A stretch of DNA of 9,237 nucleotides from an uncultured Hungatella sp. (GTDB taxonomy: Bacteria > Bacillota > Clostridia > Lachnospirales > Lachnospiraceae), in assembly GCA_910577935.1 (NCBI GenBank), contig CAJTOT010000036.1, positions 18,282 to 27,518 of the forward strand, in the 5' to 3' direction. This document shows, piece by piece, positions 1 to 7,800 of this stretch (positions are counted from its first letter, which is position 1; the number at the start of each line of letters is the position of its first letter). Position numbers and translations under genes: made by a program. A model generated the notes under the pieces. It worked only from the letters and a program-made list of their open reading frames with translations, was not told the origin of the DNA and made no database searches.

Positions 1-798
1 GATTCTTCTGAGGAGGGAAAGACTGCCTGGGAGCATGTGCAGCTGTCCAGAAAGTCCGACCGCCCTGTGGCAGGAGATTATATAGATGAGATATTTGACG
101 ATTTTATAGAACTACACGGAGACAGATGTTTTGGCGACGACGGGGCTGTTGTGGGAGGCATCGCCATGTTCCACGGCAAGCCGGTCACTGTCATCGGACA
201 GCAGAAAGGGAAGACTACTAAGGAAAATATCAGCCGGAATTTCGGCATGCCTTCTCCGGAGGGGTACAGAAAGGCGCTGCGCCTTATGAAGGAAGCGGAG
301 ACTTTCAAGCGCCCTGTCATCTGTTTTGTGGACACTCCGGGAGCGTTCTGCGGTATCGAGGCGGAGGAGAGAGGGCAGGGAGAGGCCATTGCCAGAAATC
401 TCTTTGAGATGTCTGATTTGAAGGTTCCCGTGTTGTCCATCGTCATCGGTGAAGGGGGGAGCGGCGGCGCTCTGGCCATGGCGGTGGCCAATGAGGTGTG
501 GATGATGGAAAATGCCGTCTATTCCGTGCTGTCCCCGGAAGGCTTTGCCTCTATTCTCTGGAAGGACAGCAAGAGAGCCGGCGAGGCGGCAGGAGTGATG
601 AAGGTCACGGCAGGGGATCTCTTAAAGCTGGGCATCATAGAAAAGATGATACCGGAGAAAGAGCCGGCCAACAAGGATAATATGGGTGAGATAGCTCTGT
701 GCATGGATAAGATGATAGGAGAATTTTTAAAAGATTACACGGCGAAAACCAGCGAGGAGCTGCAGACGCAGAGATATGAGAGATTTCGGAGAATCTGA
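1..798 (+). CDS. accA: Acetyl-CoA carboxylase carboxyltransferase subunit alpha (5'-truncated by window edge)
   Basis: AccA is the alpha half of the carboxyltransferase that moves the carboxyl group from carboxybiotin to acetyl-CoA, giving malonyl-CoA for fatty-acid synthesis; it works in the cytoplasm with AccD. The frame is open from base 1 with no stop. The residues ahead of the GTG at 37 (TAWEHVQLSRKSDRP) match the family's conserved W..V..AR...RP segment, so the GTG is an internal Val and the true start lies upstream of the window. About 265 residues are visible, close to the whole protein. Recognisable blocks in order are the LHGDR..GDDGAVVGGIA segment, KGKTTKENISRNFGMPSPEG, the FVDTPGA..G..AEERGQGEAIA block, GEGGSGGALA (the glycine-rich oxyanion/CoA region) and YSVLSPEGFASILWKD. 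It ends normally in TGA. The next gene follows 78 nt downstream on the same strand, as expected for the end of a fab/acc operon. Family assignment is very secure. Confidence 0.97.
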   Translation, partial: DSSEEGKTAWEHVQLSRKSDRPVAGDYIDEIFDDFIELHGDRCFGDDGAVVGGIAMFHGKPVTVIGQQKGKTTKENISRNFGMPSPEGYRKALRLMKEAETFKRPVICFVDTPGAFCGIEAEERGQGEAIARNLFEMSDLKVPVLSIVIGEGGSGGALAMAVANEVWMMENAVYSVLSPEGFASILWKDSKRAGEAAGVMKVTAGDLLKLGIIEKMIPEKEPANKDNMGEIALCMDKMIGEFLKDYTAKTSEELQTQRYERFRRI

Positions 799-862
799 TT
801 TCCCCAGGCAGCAGGAGAGCCGGGCGCTGCCGCAGGTGTGTTGACTGAGCGGATAGGAAGAC

Positions 863-867
863 GGGAG
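863..867 (+). promoter_or_regulatory. Shine-Dalgarno site fixing the start of the NMO-like gene
   Basis: GGGAG lies 9 nt before the ATG at 877. The frame is also open from a GTG at 838 and a TTG at 841, but those have no comparable purine-rich site at proper spacing and would add 13 residues (LTERIGRRENNI...) that do not resemble the family's N-terminus. ATG 877 is therefore preferred. Confidence 0.75.
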
Positions 868-876
868 AATAATATT

Positions 877-2013
877 ATGAGGCAGATAAAGCCGTTGGAA
901 ATAGGGGATTTAACAGTAGAGAAGCCGGTTATTCAGGGCGGCATGGGCGTGGGCATCAGTCTTCACCGGCTGGCCGGAGCCGTGGCGAAGGCAGGAGGTC
1001 TGGGCATCATCTCCACCGCCCAGATCGGTTTTCGGGAACCTGATTTTAAAGATGACCCTCTGTCTGCCAACCTGCGGGCCATAGGGACAGAGCTGAAAAA
1101 AGCCCGTGAGATCGCTCCGGCAGGAGTCATCGGGTTCAATATCATGGTGGCCACCAAGCAGTATGAACAGTATGTGAAGGCGGCGGTGAAGGCCGGGGCG
1201 GATATTATCATCTCCGGCGCCGGTCTGCCTGTGTCCCTCCCCGAGTACGCGGCGGAGGCATGGAGGGAACTGGAGAGTGAAAACGGGGGAAAGGGCAGAA
1301 GAAGGACGAAGCTGGCTCCCATAGTTTCCACCGCGAAATCCGCCTCCGTAATCTGCCGGTTCTGGGACAGAAAGTATAAGATGGTTCCTGACCTGATTGT
1401 CATAGAAGGGCCGCTGGCAGGAGGACATCTGGGATTTACCAGAGAGCAGCTGGGTGAATACGGGGCAGACACGGCAGATGTGGAGCATACTTATAAGAGA
1501 GACTGCTACGACAGAGAGGTGGCGGAGATTCTCAAGGTGGTGAAGACCTATGAGGAGAAATATGACACCAGGATTCCTGTGGTGACGGCAGGGGGCATCT
1601 ATGACCATGAGGACGTGCTGCATCAGCTGAGTCTGGGAGTGGACGGAGTGCAGGTGGCCACCCGGCTCGTGACCACCAGAGAGTGTGACGCCCCTGACTG
1701 CTACAAGCAGGCATATATTAAGGCAAAAGCAGAGGATATCGTAATCACCAAAAGCCCGGTGGGGATGCCGGGGAGAGCTATAGTGAATCCGTTCCTCGAA
1801 GAGGCGGCCGGCGGGCGCATTCCCCCCAGAAGATGTTTCCGGTGCCTGGAGACATGCGACCCGTCAAAAACCCCTTACTGTATCACGGCGGCGCTTGTGA
1901 ACGCGGCAGAGGGAGACTTAGACCATGCTCTTTTGTTCTGCGGGAGCAATGCATGCAGGGCTGAGAGGATTGAGACGGTGGAGGAAGTGATGAGAGAGTT
2001 GGCGGGAGTCTGA
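877..2013 (+). CDS. FMN-dependent nitronate monooxygenase / FabK-like enoyl-ACP reductase family protein
   Basis: This is a 378-aa TIM-barrel flavoprotein of the nitronate monooxygenase/2-nitropropane dioxygenase family, which also contains the enoyl-ACP reductase FabK. Seen in the sequence: the N-terminal FMN-site motif PVIQGGMGVGIS (res 17-28), an IISGAGLP segment (111-118), the GPLAGGHLGF motif (178-187) whose His184 matches the family's catalytic His, and the phosphate-binding strand pair VVTAGGI (235-241) and GVDGVQVATR (254-263). The C-terminal 60 residues form a cysteine-bearing tail (Cys320, 323, 327, 335, 355, 360) that typical ~310-aa FabK proteins lack but which I recall in clostridial members. 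Its position 78 nt after accA, with no terminator between them, suggests co-transcription and a role in or near fatty-acid synthesis, though oxidation of toxic alkyl nitronates is equally possible. The family is secure; the substrate is not. It ends at a strong terminator. Confidence 0.88.
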   Translation: MRQIKPLEIGDLTVEKPVIQGGMGVGISLHRLAGAVAKAGGLGIISTAQIGFREPDFKDDPLSANLRAIGTELKKAREIAPAGVIGFNIMVATKQYEQYVKAAVKAGADIIISGAGLPVSLPEYAAEAWRELESENGGKGRRRTKLAPIVSTAKSASVICRFWDRKYKMVPDLIVIEGPLAGGHLGFTREQLGEYGADTADVEHTYKRDCYDREVAEILKVVKTYEEKYDTRIPVVTAGGIYDHEDVLHQLSLGVDGVQVATRLVTTRECDAPDCYKQAYIKAKAEDIVITKSPVGMPGRAIVNPFLEEAAGGRIPPRRCFRCLETCDPSKTPYCITAALVNAAEGDLDHALLFCGSNACRAERIETVEEVMRELAGV

Positions 2014-2020
2014 GCTGACC

Positions 2021-2076
2021 AAAAATCTGATGTAAGCTATGTAATCCCATGTCTTACATCAGATTTTTTGTTTTTT
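2021..2076. terminator. Bidirectional intrinsic terminator between convergent units
   Basis: A perfect 16-bp inverted repeat (arms 2021-2036 and 2053-2068, core ATCTGATGTAAG) encloses a 16-nt loop. The plus strand runs into six T's followed by G and six more T's (2064-2076). On the minus strand the five A's at 2021-2025 become a terminal U-run. The hairpin begins 7 nt after the NMO-like stop (2013) and lies just beyond the ATPase stop (2075), so one structure serves both converging transcripts. Confidence 0.93.
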
Positions 2077-3673
2077 AAACTACAGCCTCCACAATTATTT
2101 TATCAGCGATTTGGAGTTCTTTTACTCCTCGCTCCTTCTTCTTATTGAAATTGAAACTCAGCAGATATCCTTTCTCCTGATGATAATATTCTAAATACTC
2201 TATAAGCTGCTTTTCTCCACGTTCGTTATATTCATTTCCATGCCAGATTTTCAATTTAACGATATATTGTTCTCCCAGATAATCCACAATTACATCTGTT
2301 CGTTTTGCGTCTCTCGTCTGTGATTCTATATAATAGTTTCCTACGCCATTTATAATAGGCTTTAGATAAAGCAAAAAGAATTTACGCCCGTATTCCTCCA
2401 CAAACTTCTGATCATTATCTCCGTAAATATCGGAAAAATGAATCACAAATTTTTCAAGCACCAATTTCATATTCAGCTTATGACCTGCAATAAACTGATT
2501 TCTGTCACTTTGTCCCTGAAAGTATATCTCGCTTTTCACAGATTCTTCTGATATGAAAAGGTTTAGCAAAAACATTTCAAAGATGCGGTTTGAGATTGAC
2601 ACACACCCTCTGTCTTCTTTTAAAAAGCCAAACATACTTCCCAGATTCACAGATTTTTCAGCTGAACTAAAAGTCACTCGTTTTCCCTGATACAAAATCC
2701 CTCGTATCATATCCCGCAGATCTTCGAACATATCCAGCTGCTTTACCAGACTGTCAAACAAAGGAGTATTCATTTTCAATATCATCTTTACGGCTTCGGC
2801 GATTCCCTCTCTGGTCCAGAGATTTCTGCCATCCAGGGAAGTTTCATTCCCCGGCAGTTTCTCATCCAGTATCTTACAGACCAGAGACACCAGATACGGA
2901 TAGCCTGAAGTATACTGGTAAATCTCCTCTGCGGCTGATTTTACATCTATTCCCACATGATGTTCTGCCTCGTATTCCTCCAACATACCTTGAATCTGTC
3001 CGGCAGAAAAACTCATAGATATATCAAAATCTGCCGCGATATTCCAGGGACTGTTATATTGATACTCCTCTTCTGGCCGCAGTTTCAATTTCAGATTTTT
3101 GATGTCATAGACTCCGGCCAGAATCACCGAATGAAATATGGGGCGGATATCTCGATTCAGATAATATCCTCTGAGCATAGACAAAAAGTCTAAAAATACC
3201 TGATAATTAGAAGCACTGTCCACTTCATCAATCATCAGCACAATCCGCTTCCCTGCCCTGCCGCATACTCTGCTAATCCCCCGGAACATCTTATCCATAG
3301 AAATCCGTTTTCCGTCTTTTAAAGCGGTCAGGCTGTGAAATGTTTCCATATCTATGTTTTTGCGCAATTTTTCATTGAGAAACAGCAGATCTTCCAGACC
3401 TTCAATAAAAGAGAGAACAAAGGTCTCCTCATCAGCGAAGTTAGCTGAACTCATCATCTGAAAATCCAGGGAGAATACGATATATTCTTCTTTCAGATAT
3501 TCCTCCAGTGCCATCAGGGTTGTTGTCTTGCCATATTGGCGTCCCCGGTTGATCACAAAATATTTTCCCCGGTCTATAAACTGTTCTTTGATTGTTTCAA
3601 GTCTCTCATCCAGACTTACCATATAGTGATGATCCGGTCTGCACCGTCCTTCTGTATTGAAATACCGTTTCAT
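2075..3673 (-). CDS. AAA-like ATPase with C-terminal PD-(D/E)XK nuclease-like domain
   Basis: A 532-aa cytoplasmic protein of the AAA-like ATPase group common in gut Clostridia; its cellular role is unknown. Residues 38-51 hold the P-loop INRGRQYGKTT (Lys49), in which the usual first Gly of GxxxxGKT is Arg, as in relatives with an RPRRFGKT-type loop. Walker B is IVLMIDE (144-150; Asp149, Glu150), and SVILAGVYDIKNL (182-194) fits the sensor strand. A helical lid and linker follow to about 400. The C-terminal 130 residues resemble a PD-(D/E)XK fold: RTDVIVDY (458-465; Asp460), then YIVKLKIW (470-477) and EKQLIEYLEYY (487-497). In relatives as I recall them, position 473 is the catalytic Glu (E-x-K); here it is Lys (codon AAA at 2257-2255), so nuclease activity is doubtful. 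The gene is much AT-richer than its neighbours, pointing to separate acquisition. It starts 17 nt after the aldo/keto reductase stop and ends at the shared terminator. Confidence 0.88.
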   Translation of the reverse strand: MKRYFNTEGRCRPDHHYMVSLDERLETIKEQFIDRGKYFVINRGRQYGKTTTLMALEEYLKEEYIVFSLDFQMMSSANFADEETFVLSFIEGLEDLLFLNEKLRKNIDMETFHSLTALKDGKRISMDKMFRGISRVCGRAGKRIVLMIDEVDSASNYQVFLDFLSMLRGYYLNRDIRPIFHSVILAGVYDIKNLKLKLRPEEEYQYNSPWNIAADFDISMSFSAGQIQGMLEEYEAEHHVGIDVKSAAEEIYQYTSGYPYLVSLVCKILDEKLPGNETSLDGRNLWTREGIAEAVKMILKMNTPLFDSLVKQLDMFEDLRDMIRGILYQGKRVTFSSAEKSVNLGSMFGFLKEDRGCVSISNRIFEMFLLNLFISEESVKSEIYFQGQSDRNQFIAGHKLNMKLVLEKFVIHFSDIYGDNDQKFVEEYGRKFFLLYLKPIINGVGNYYIESQTRDAKRTDVIVDYLGEQYIVKLKIWHGNEYNERGEKQLIEYLEYYHQEKGYLLSFNFNKKKERGVKELQIADKIIVEAVV

Positions 3674-3676
3674 ATT

Positions 3677-3682
3677 CCCTCC
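3677..3682 (-). promoter_or_regulatory. Shine-Dalgarno site of the ATPase gene
   Basis: Read on the minus strand, GGAGGG lies in the 17-nt gap after the aldo/keto reductase stop, only 3-4 nt before the ATG at 3673. The match to the anti-SD is strong but the spacing is short. The start is nevertheless supported by the protein's MKRYFNTEG opening, which fits the family, and by the stop codon of the preceding gene just upstream. Confidence 0.7.
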
Positions 3683-3690
3683 AATCTCGA

Positions 3691-4761
3691 TTAAATCCGG
3701 GTATAATGGTCCTCCACAAGCTTCCCAAGCTTCTCCAGCTCATCAGGAATCCGAATCCTCTCAGGGCACATATCCAGGCACGGCATCGTCTCACACTTCC
3801 TGCACATTCGGATGCTCTCTTCAATCCCCATATTCAGTTTCCCCAGCGCCCAGTGCTCTTTCCCGAGAAAGAAGTACTGATACTGCCGGAATACTGTGTG
3901 TATTTCCGTTCCGTAAGGACACACGCATCTCTGGCAGCGGCGGCAGGGAATGGGGGCGTAACTCTTCTCGAGAACGGACAGTACCTGCCGGAAGGAAGGC
4001 GCCGGGCCTGAATATGTCAGATCCTTCATGGCGGCATCAGCCTGGGCGGCGGTTCCGATGCCGATGAGAGCGCTGGACACCGGGTAGGAGAGGACGGTTT
4101 TTATGAGGGTTTCCACAGGAAAAAAAGCAGGGAGGAGTCCCGCCGCGTATACTTTGTTCACCAGCAGTCCCTTTTGGCGGAATAGGGGCTCTTCTTTTAT
4201 TCTGTCCAGCATCCCTCTCTCCAGAAGATTGCCGCTTCCCTGAAGCACGTCCACCCGGCAGTCGGCGGCGGCTCTTAAGAGGATATCATAGTAGTGGGAG
4301 GCGATGCCGGCAAAACGGATAAGCCCTCTCTCTTTCAGTTCCGCGAGAGCATCCAGGGCGCCGCCTTTTTGAAATACTCTGTCCTGGGATTCAAAGTCTA
4401 CCTGATGGACAAAGTATATATCTGCCCATGTTCCCAGGTTTTCACAGGAAGTCTCCACCGCCTGGTACATCTCATTGCCGTCATAGAATCTGGCCTTGTC
4501 GGAGATGATCAGGTTCTCTCTCCCGATTAAAGAGGCGAATTTCCCCAGTTTCAGCTCCGCGTCGCCGTACTCAGGGACGATGGCCGTGTCGTAGAGGTTG
4601 CAGCCAAGATGAAAGGCGTGCTCCATGACAGCCAGGGCTTCATCGTCGCTGAGGTTGTAATAATCCGGCAGGACGGGGACGCTTCCCTGAAGAACCGGGA
4701 TAGTGCCGAAGCCGATTTCCGAGACAGTGAGGCCGGTACAGCCGAGTTTCCGATACCGCAT
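3691..4761 (-). CDS. Aldo/keto reductase with C-terminal iron-sulfur cysteine clusters
   Basis: A 356-aa NAD(P)H-dependent oxidoreductase of the aldo/keto reductase superfamily, in the bacterial subgroup carrying a C-terminal ferredoxin-like extension. The N-terminus MRYRKLGCTGLTVSEIGFGT is the classic first strand of the barrel. The catalytic tetrad can be read as Asp58 (YDTA), Tyr65 (EYGDAE), Lys89 (ISDKAR) and His119 (YFVHQVD). Asp58 and Tyr65 are seven residues apart, two more than in the usual DTAxxYG. SSALIGIGT (229-237) corresponds to the late-barrel cofactor region. The tail has two cysteine groups: Cys273, 276, 279, 281 followed by PYG, and Cys320, 323, 328, 332 followed by Pro; these probably bind [4Fe-4S] clusters. 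The physiological substrate cannot be told from sequence. It lies 42 nt after the LRR gene and 17 nt before the ATPase gene, so it is probably translated from a shared transcript. An AGGG Shine-Dalgarno site precedes the ATG by 5 nt. Confidence 0.93.
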   Translation of the reverse strand: MRYRKLGCTGLTVSEIGFGTIPVLQGSVPVLPDYYNLSDDEALAVMEHAFHLGCNLYDTAIVPEYGDAELKLGKFASLIGRENLIISDKARFYDGNEMYQAVETSCENLGTWADIYFVHQVDFESQDRVFQKGGALDALAELKERGLIRFAGIASHYYDILLRAAADCRVDVLQGSGNLLERGMLDRIKEEPLFRQKGLLVNKVYAAGLLPAFFPVETLIKTVLSYPVSSALIGIGTAAQADAAMKDLTYSGPAPSFRQVLSVLEKSYAPIPCRRCQRCVCPYGTEIHTVFRQYQYFFLGKEHWALGKLNMGIEESIRMCRKCETMPCLDMCPERIRIPDELEKLGKLVEDHYTRI

Positions 4762-4766
4762 ACATT

Positions 4767-4770
4767 CCCT
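4767..4770 (-). promoter_or_regulatory. Shine-Dalgarno site of the aldo/keto reductase gene
   Basis: On the minus strand AGGG is placed 5 nt before the ATG at 4761, inside a purine-rich run (AAGGGAAAGGGAATGT). The run lies in the 42-nt gap after the LRR stop codon and supports the chosen start. Confidence 0.65.
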
Positions 4771-4803
4771 TTCCCTTCTTATGTTGATATCTTCATATAT
4801 ACA

Positions 4804-7800
4804 TCACTCCGCGGCACCGCACCCTTCAAAGGCGCGGTGTTCCACCGCCACATCGCCGCCGATTACAGGCATCTGTAGATTCCGGCAGAAGGCAAACGCC
4901 TCCTTTCCGATCCGCTTTAAAGTAGAGGGGAGAATAACCTTCTCCAGGCTGTGGCAGCGGAAAAATGCCCGGTCAGGTATCTCTTCCATCCCCTCGGGAA
5001 TCAGGATTTCTCTCAGGGAGGTGCAGTTTTCAAATGCCCTCGCGCCCAGATGACGGAGATTCCGGGACAGTTCTATCTTTTCCAACCGCCCGCAGCCGGA
5101 AAATGCCATGAACCCGATTGTCTCCACGCCGAAGGCATTTTCCACGGCAGTCAGCCATTTGCAGCCGGAAAACGCGCATCTGCCGACGGATGATACAGAG
5201 AGGGGAAGACGGATATGTGACAGCAGGTTTCCGTCCTGGAACACGTGGTCCCCTATGGCGGTGATGCCGTCTGCCACCTGGAGATCCGAGATGTTGCCGG
5301 TGCACTCTGTCAGGACATGGTTCTCATCGGTTTTAAAACAGTTTAGGCTGTCCATGACCGCCTGCATGGCTATGGGATGGAGCCGGCGCTCCCGGTCGCC
5401 GATGCCCCTGAAACGTATGATCGCACAGCCGGGCAGCGTCATCTCCTCCAGATAGATACAGTTCCGGAAGGCATACTCCTCCACCTTCACCCTTTCAGAG
5501 AGAAAATGAATCCGCCGGATTCCCATCCCATTTGCAAATGCCCAGCCGCACACAAGGCGGATATCTTTTGAAACAGTCACATCCCCCCGGCAGCAGGAGC
5601 CGTCCAGAAGCATGTGGTTTACTGTCACAAGAGGGTTGGCCCGGCGCTGTTTTTCCATCCATGCCGTCCCGTGGAATGCTCTGGCGCCGATGTATTCCAC
5701 AGTCTCGGGAATCTGGATTTCTTCAAGCATGAGAATATCCCGGAAGACTTCCGCCTGAATCCGCCTGATGCCTTCAGGAATTGCGACAATCCGCCCCTGG
5801 CCTCTGTAGCCGGTGAGCATCTCCCCGTTTTCGATCTGAAAACAGCTGAGGGCGCTGTGATATACCAGGCGGACCATCTCAGGAAGATCATCGGACAGGA
5901 CATCACGGTAGGTCTCCGGCTTCCAGAGCGTGCCTTTCCAGACCACATTTTTTAAGCGGGTACAGCCGGAAAACGCATATTCCCGGAGGGAGGCAGTTCC
6001 CGAAGAGGCAGACTCTGGGGAGACAGTTCCCGGAAATGAAGCGCTCGGAGAGGCGGTCATGCAGGATATGGCTTCGGGAGGGATGGCTTCGCGGACTTTG
6101 CCGGTTTCTGTGAACTTAATTTCTTCTATGTTTCCGCAATCTTCAAAGGCGTGGGGCATGACAAATATTCTGTCGTTCAGATTCAGGCATCTCAGGCTGT
6201 CGCAGTCCTGGAAGGCGTAACTCCCGATTCGGGAAATCCGGGAAAAGTCAAAGGATTTCAGGCTGCGGCAGCCGGTGAAACAGAAATCTTCCACAATCCC
6301 GGCCTCCGGACAGACACAGGTTTCCAGTTTCCGGCAGCCTTCAAAAAGGCGCTGTCCGAGAACGGTCACATGTTCAAGTTCCACATGCACAAGAGAGGCA
6401 CAGAAGGAAAATGCCCTTGGCCCTGCATGTTCTGCGGGGGCCTTCACAGACTTGAGGGATATACATTTTTCAAATGCCCGGCTGTCAATCCGGCATAAAG
6501 TGCGGGAAAAAACCACAGTCTCCAGGGAGCGGCATCCCCAGAAAGCTCCTTCGCCGATATGGGTAAGGCCGGAGGGGAGAACAATCCTGGTGATATTGGG
6601 GTTGGCCGAGAAGGCGTAGGGGGCGATGGAGCGGATTCCCTCGGGAATGCGGATTTCTCCCCAGGCGGTTTCCCTGCCGTAGTTTTGCCCTGACACCAGC
6701 ACATGGCTGATGATGTGAGGAAAACCGGTTCTCTCAAATACCCTCTCCCCCACAGTGGTTAAAGCCGGGATATCCTGGACTTCCAGGGCTTCACATTCCC
6801 GTAGAGCCTCATTTCCCAGAGTCCGGACATGGACGAGGGGGAGCCTTAAAAGCTTGCTGCAGCGGAAAAATGCCCTCTCTTCTATGGTGTGGATCGGCGC
6901 AGAGGTGTTCACGGTTTTCAGTGAACAGCATCCGGAAAAAACCTCCTTTTCGACTCTGTGGATGCAGGAGGGCCAGAACACTTCCGAGAGCCGTTCACAC
7001 CCTTTGAAGGCGGCAGGACCGACCCAGGCGACGCTCTCGGGAATCTGTATTCCGGTCAGGGAAATATTTCCGTAAAATGCCCCTCCGGCCACGATTTTTA
7101 CAGTAAGAGGAAGGCTGACATCGCCAAAGAGCTGTCTCCCGTCCCAGAGGATGCTGCCATCCGAGATACCCTTCACGTTCTCCAGAAACGGCGTGTGTTC
7201 CAGGGCATTTTTTCCCACAGACTCCAGGGAGTCAGGAAGAATCACCTGCCTTAAGGAACTGCAGCCGAATGCCAGCCTGTCGGGAATATGGCGGACTCCC
7301 GGTTCCAGCACCAGGGTCTTGAGCCTGGAGCAGCGGGAGAAAATGTCTGAGCCGAAGTTCAGGCAATCCCCGGACATGTGTACTTTTTTCACGCCGCTCT
7401 CCCCGAATGCCAGGTTTCCCACATAGGCCGCCGACGGGGGAAGGCGGATCTCTTTCAGCCCGGCGCAGCGGTAAAAGGCCATCTCGCCTATGGATGAGAG
7501 GCTTTCGGGAAATCTTGCCTCTCTCAGGGAAGTACATTTATAAAACGCCTGCTCTCCTATGGTCCTGAGACAGGGGCCGAAGGAGATATCACGGAGTACA
7601 TGACAGTGTTTGAACGCGCCCTGTTCCACCTGGGAAAGGCGGGGCGGGAGGACTGCCCGGATCAGTTTGACGCAGTTTTCAAATGCCCCGGCTCCGATGC
7701 GGGACACATGCTCAGGAAATTCTATGGTCTGCAGAAGAAGACAGCCGCGAAATGCGCCGGCGCCGATTTCCAGAAGGCTGTCCGGAAGAATCACCCGGTC

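Noticed and set aside
37..39. GTG at 37 as the accA start codon
   Set aside because: The frame stays open to base 1 and the upstream residues match conserved AccA sequence, so the codon is an internal Val.
807..831. Small hairpin (GGCAGC / GCTGCC) in the accA-NMO gap
   Set aside because: Only 6 bp with a 13-nt loop and no T-run; it is not a convincing terminator or known leader structure.
841..875. TTGACT ... TAATAT as a promoter for the NMO-like gene
   Set aside because: The spacing between the hexamers is about 23 nt, too long for a sigma-A promoter, and the second hexamer abuts the start codon.
910..1623. A 237-codon open frame on the minus strand opposite the NMO-like gene
   Set aside because: His/Arg-rich antisense shadow of a well-supported flavoprotein gene, with no domain or ribosome-binding site.
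2075..3673. ATPase/nuclease-like gene as a named phage-defence system
   Set aside because: No partner effector, methyltransferase or sensor gene lies beside it, and the nuclease motif is altered; the sequence gives no basis to assign it to a specific defence system.
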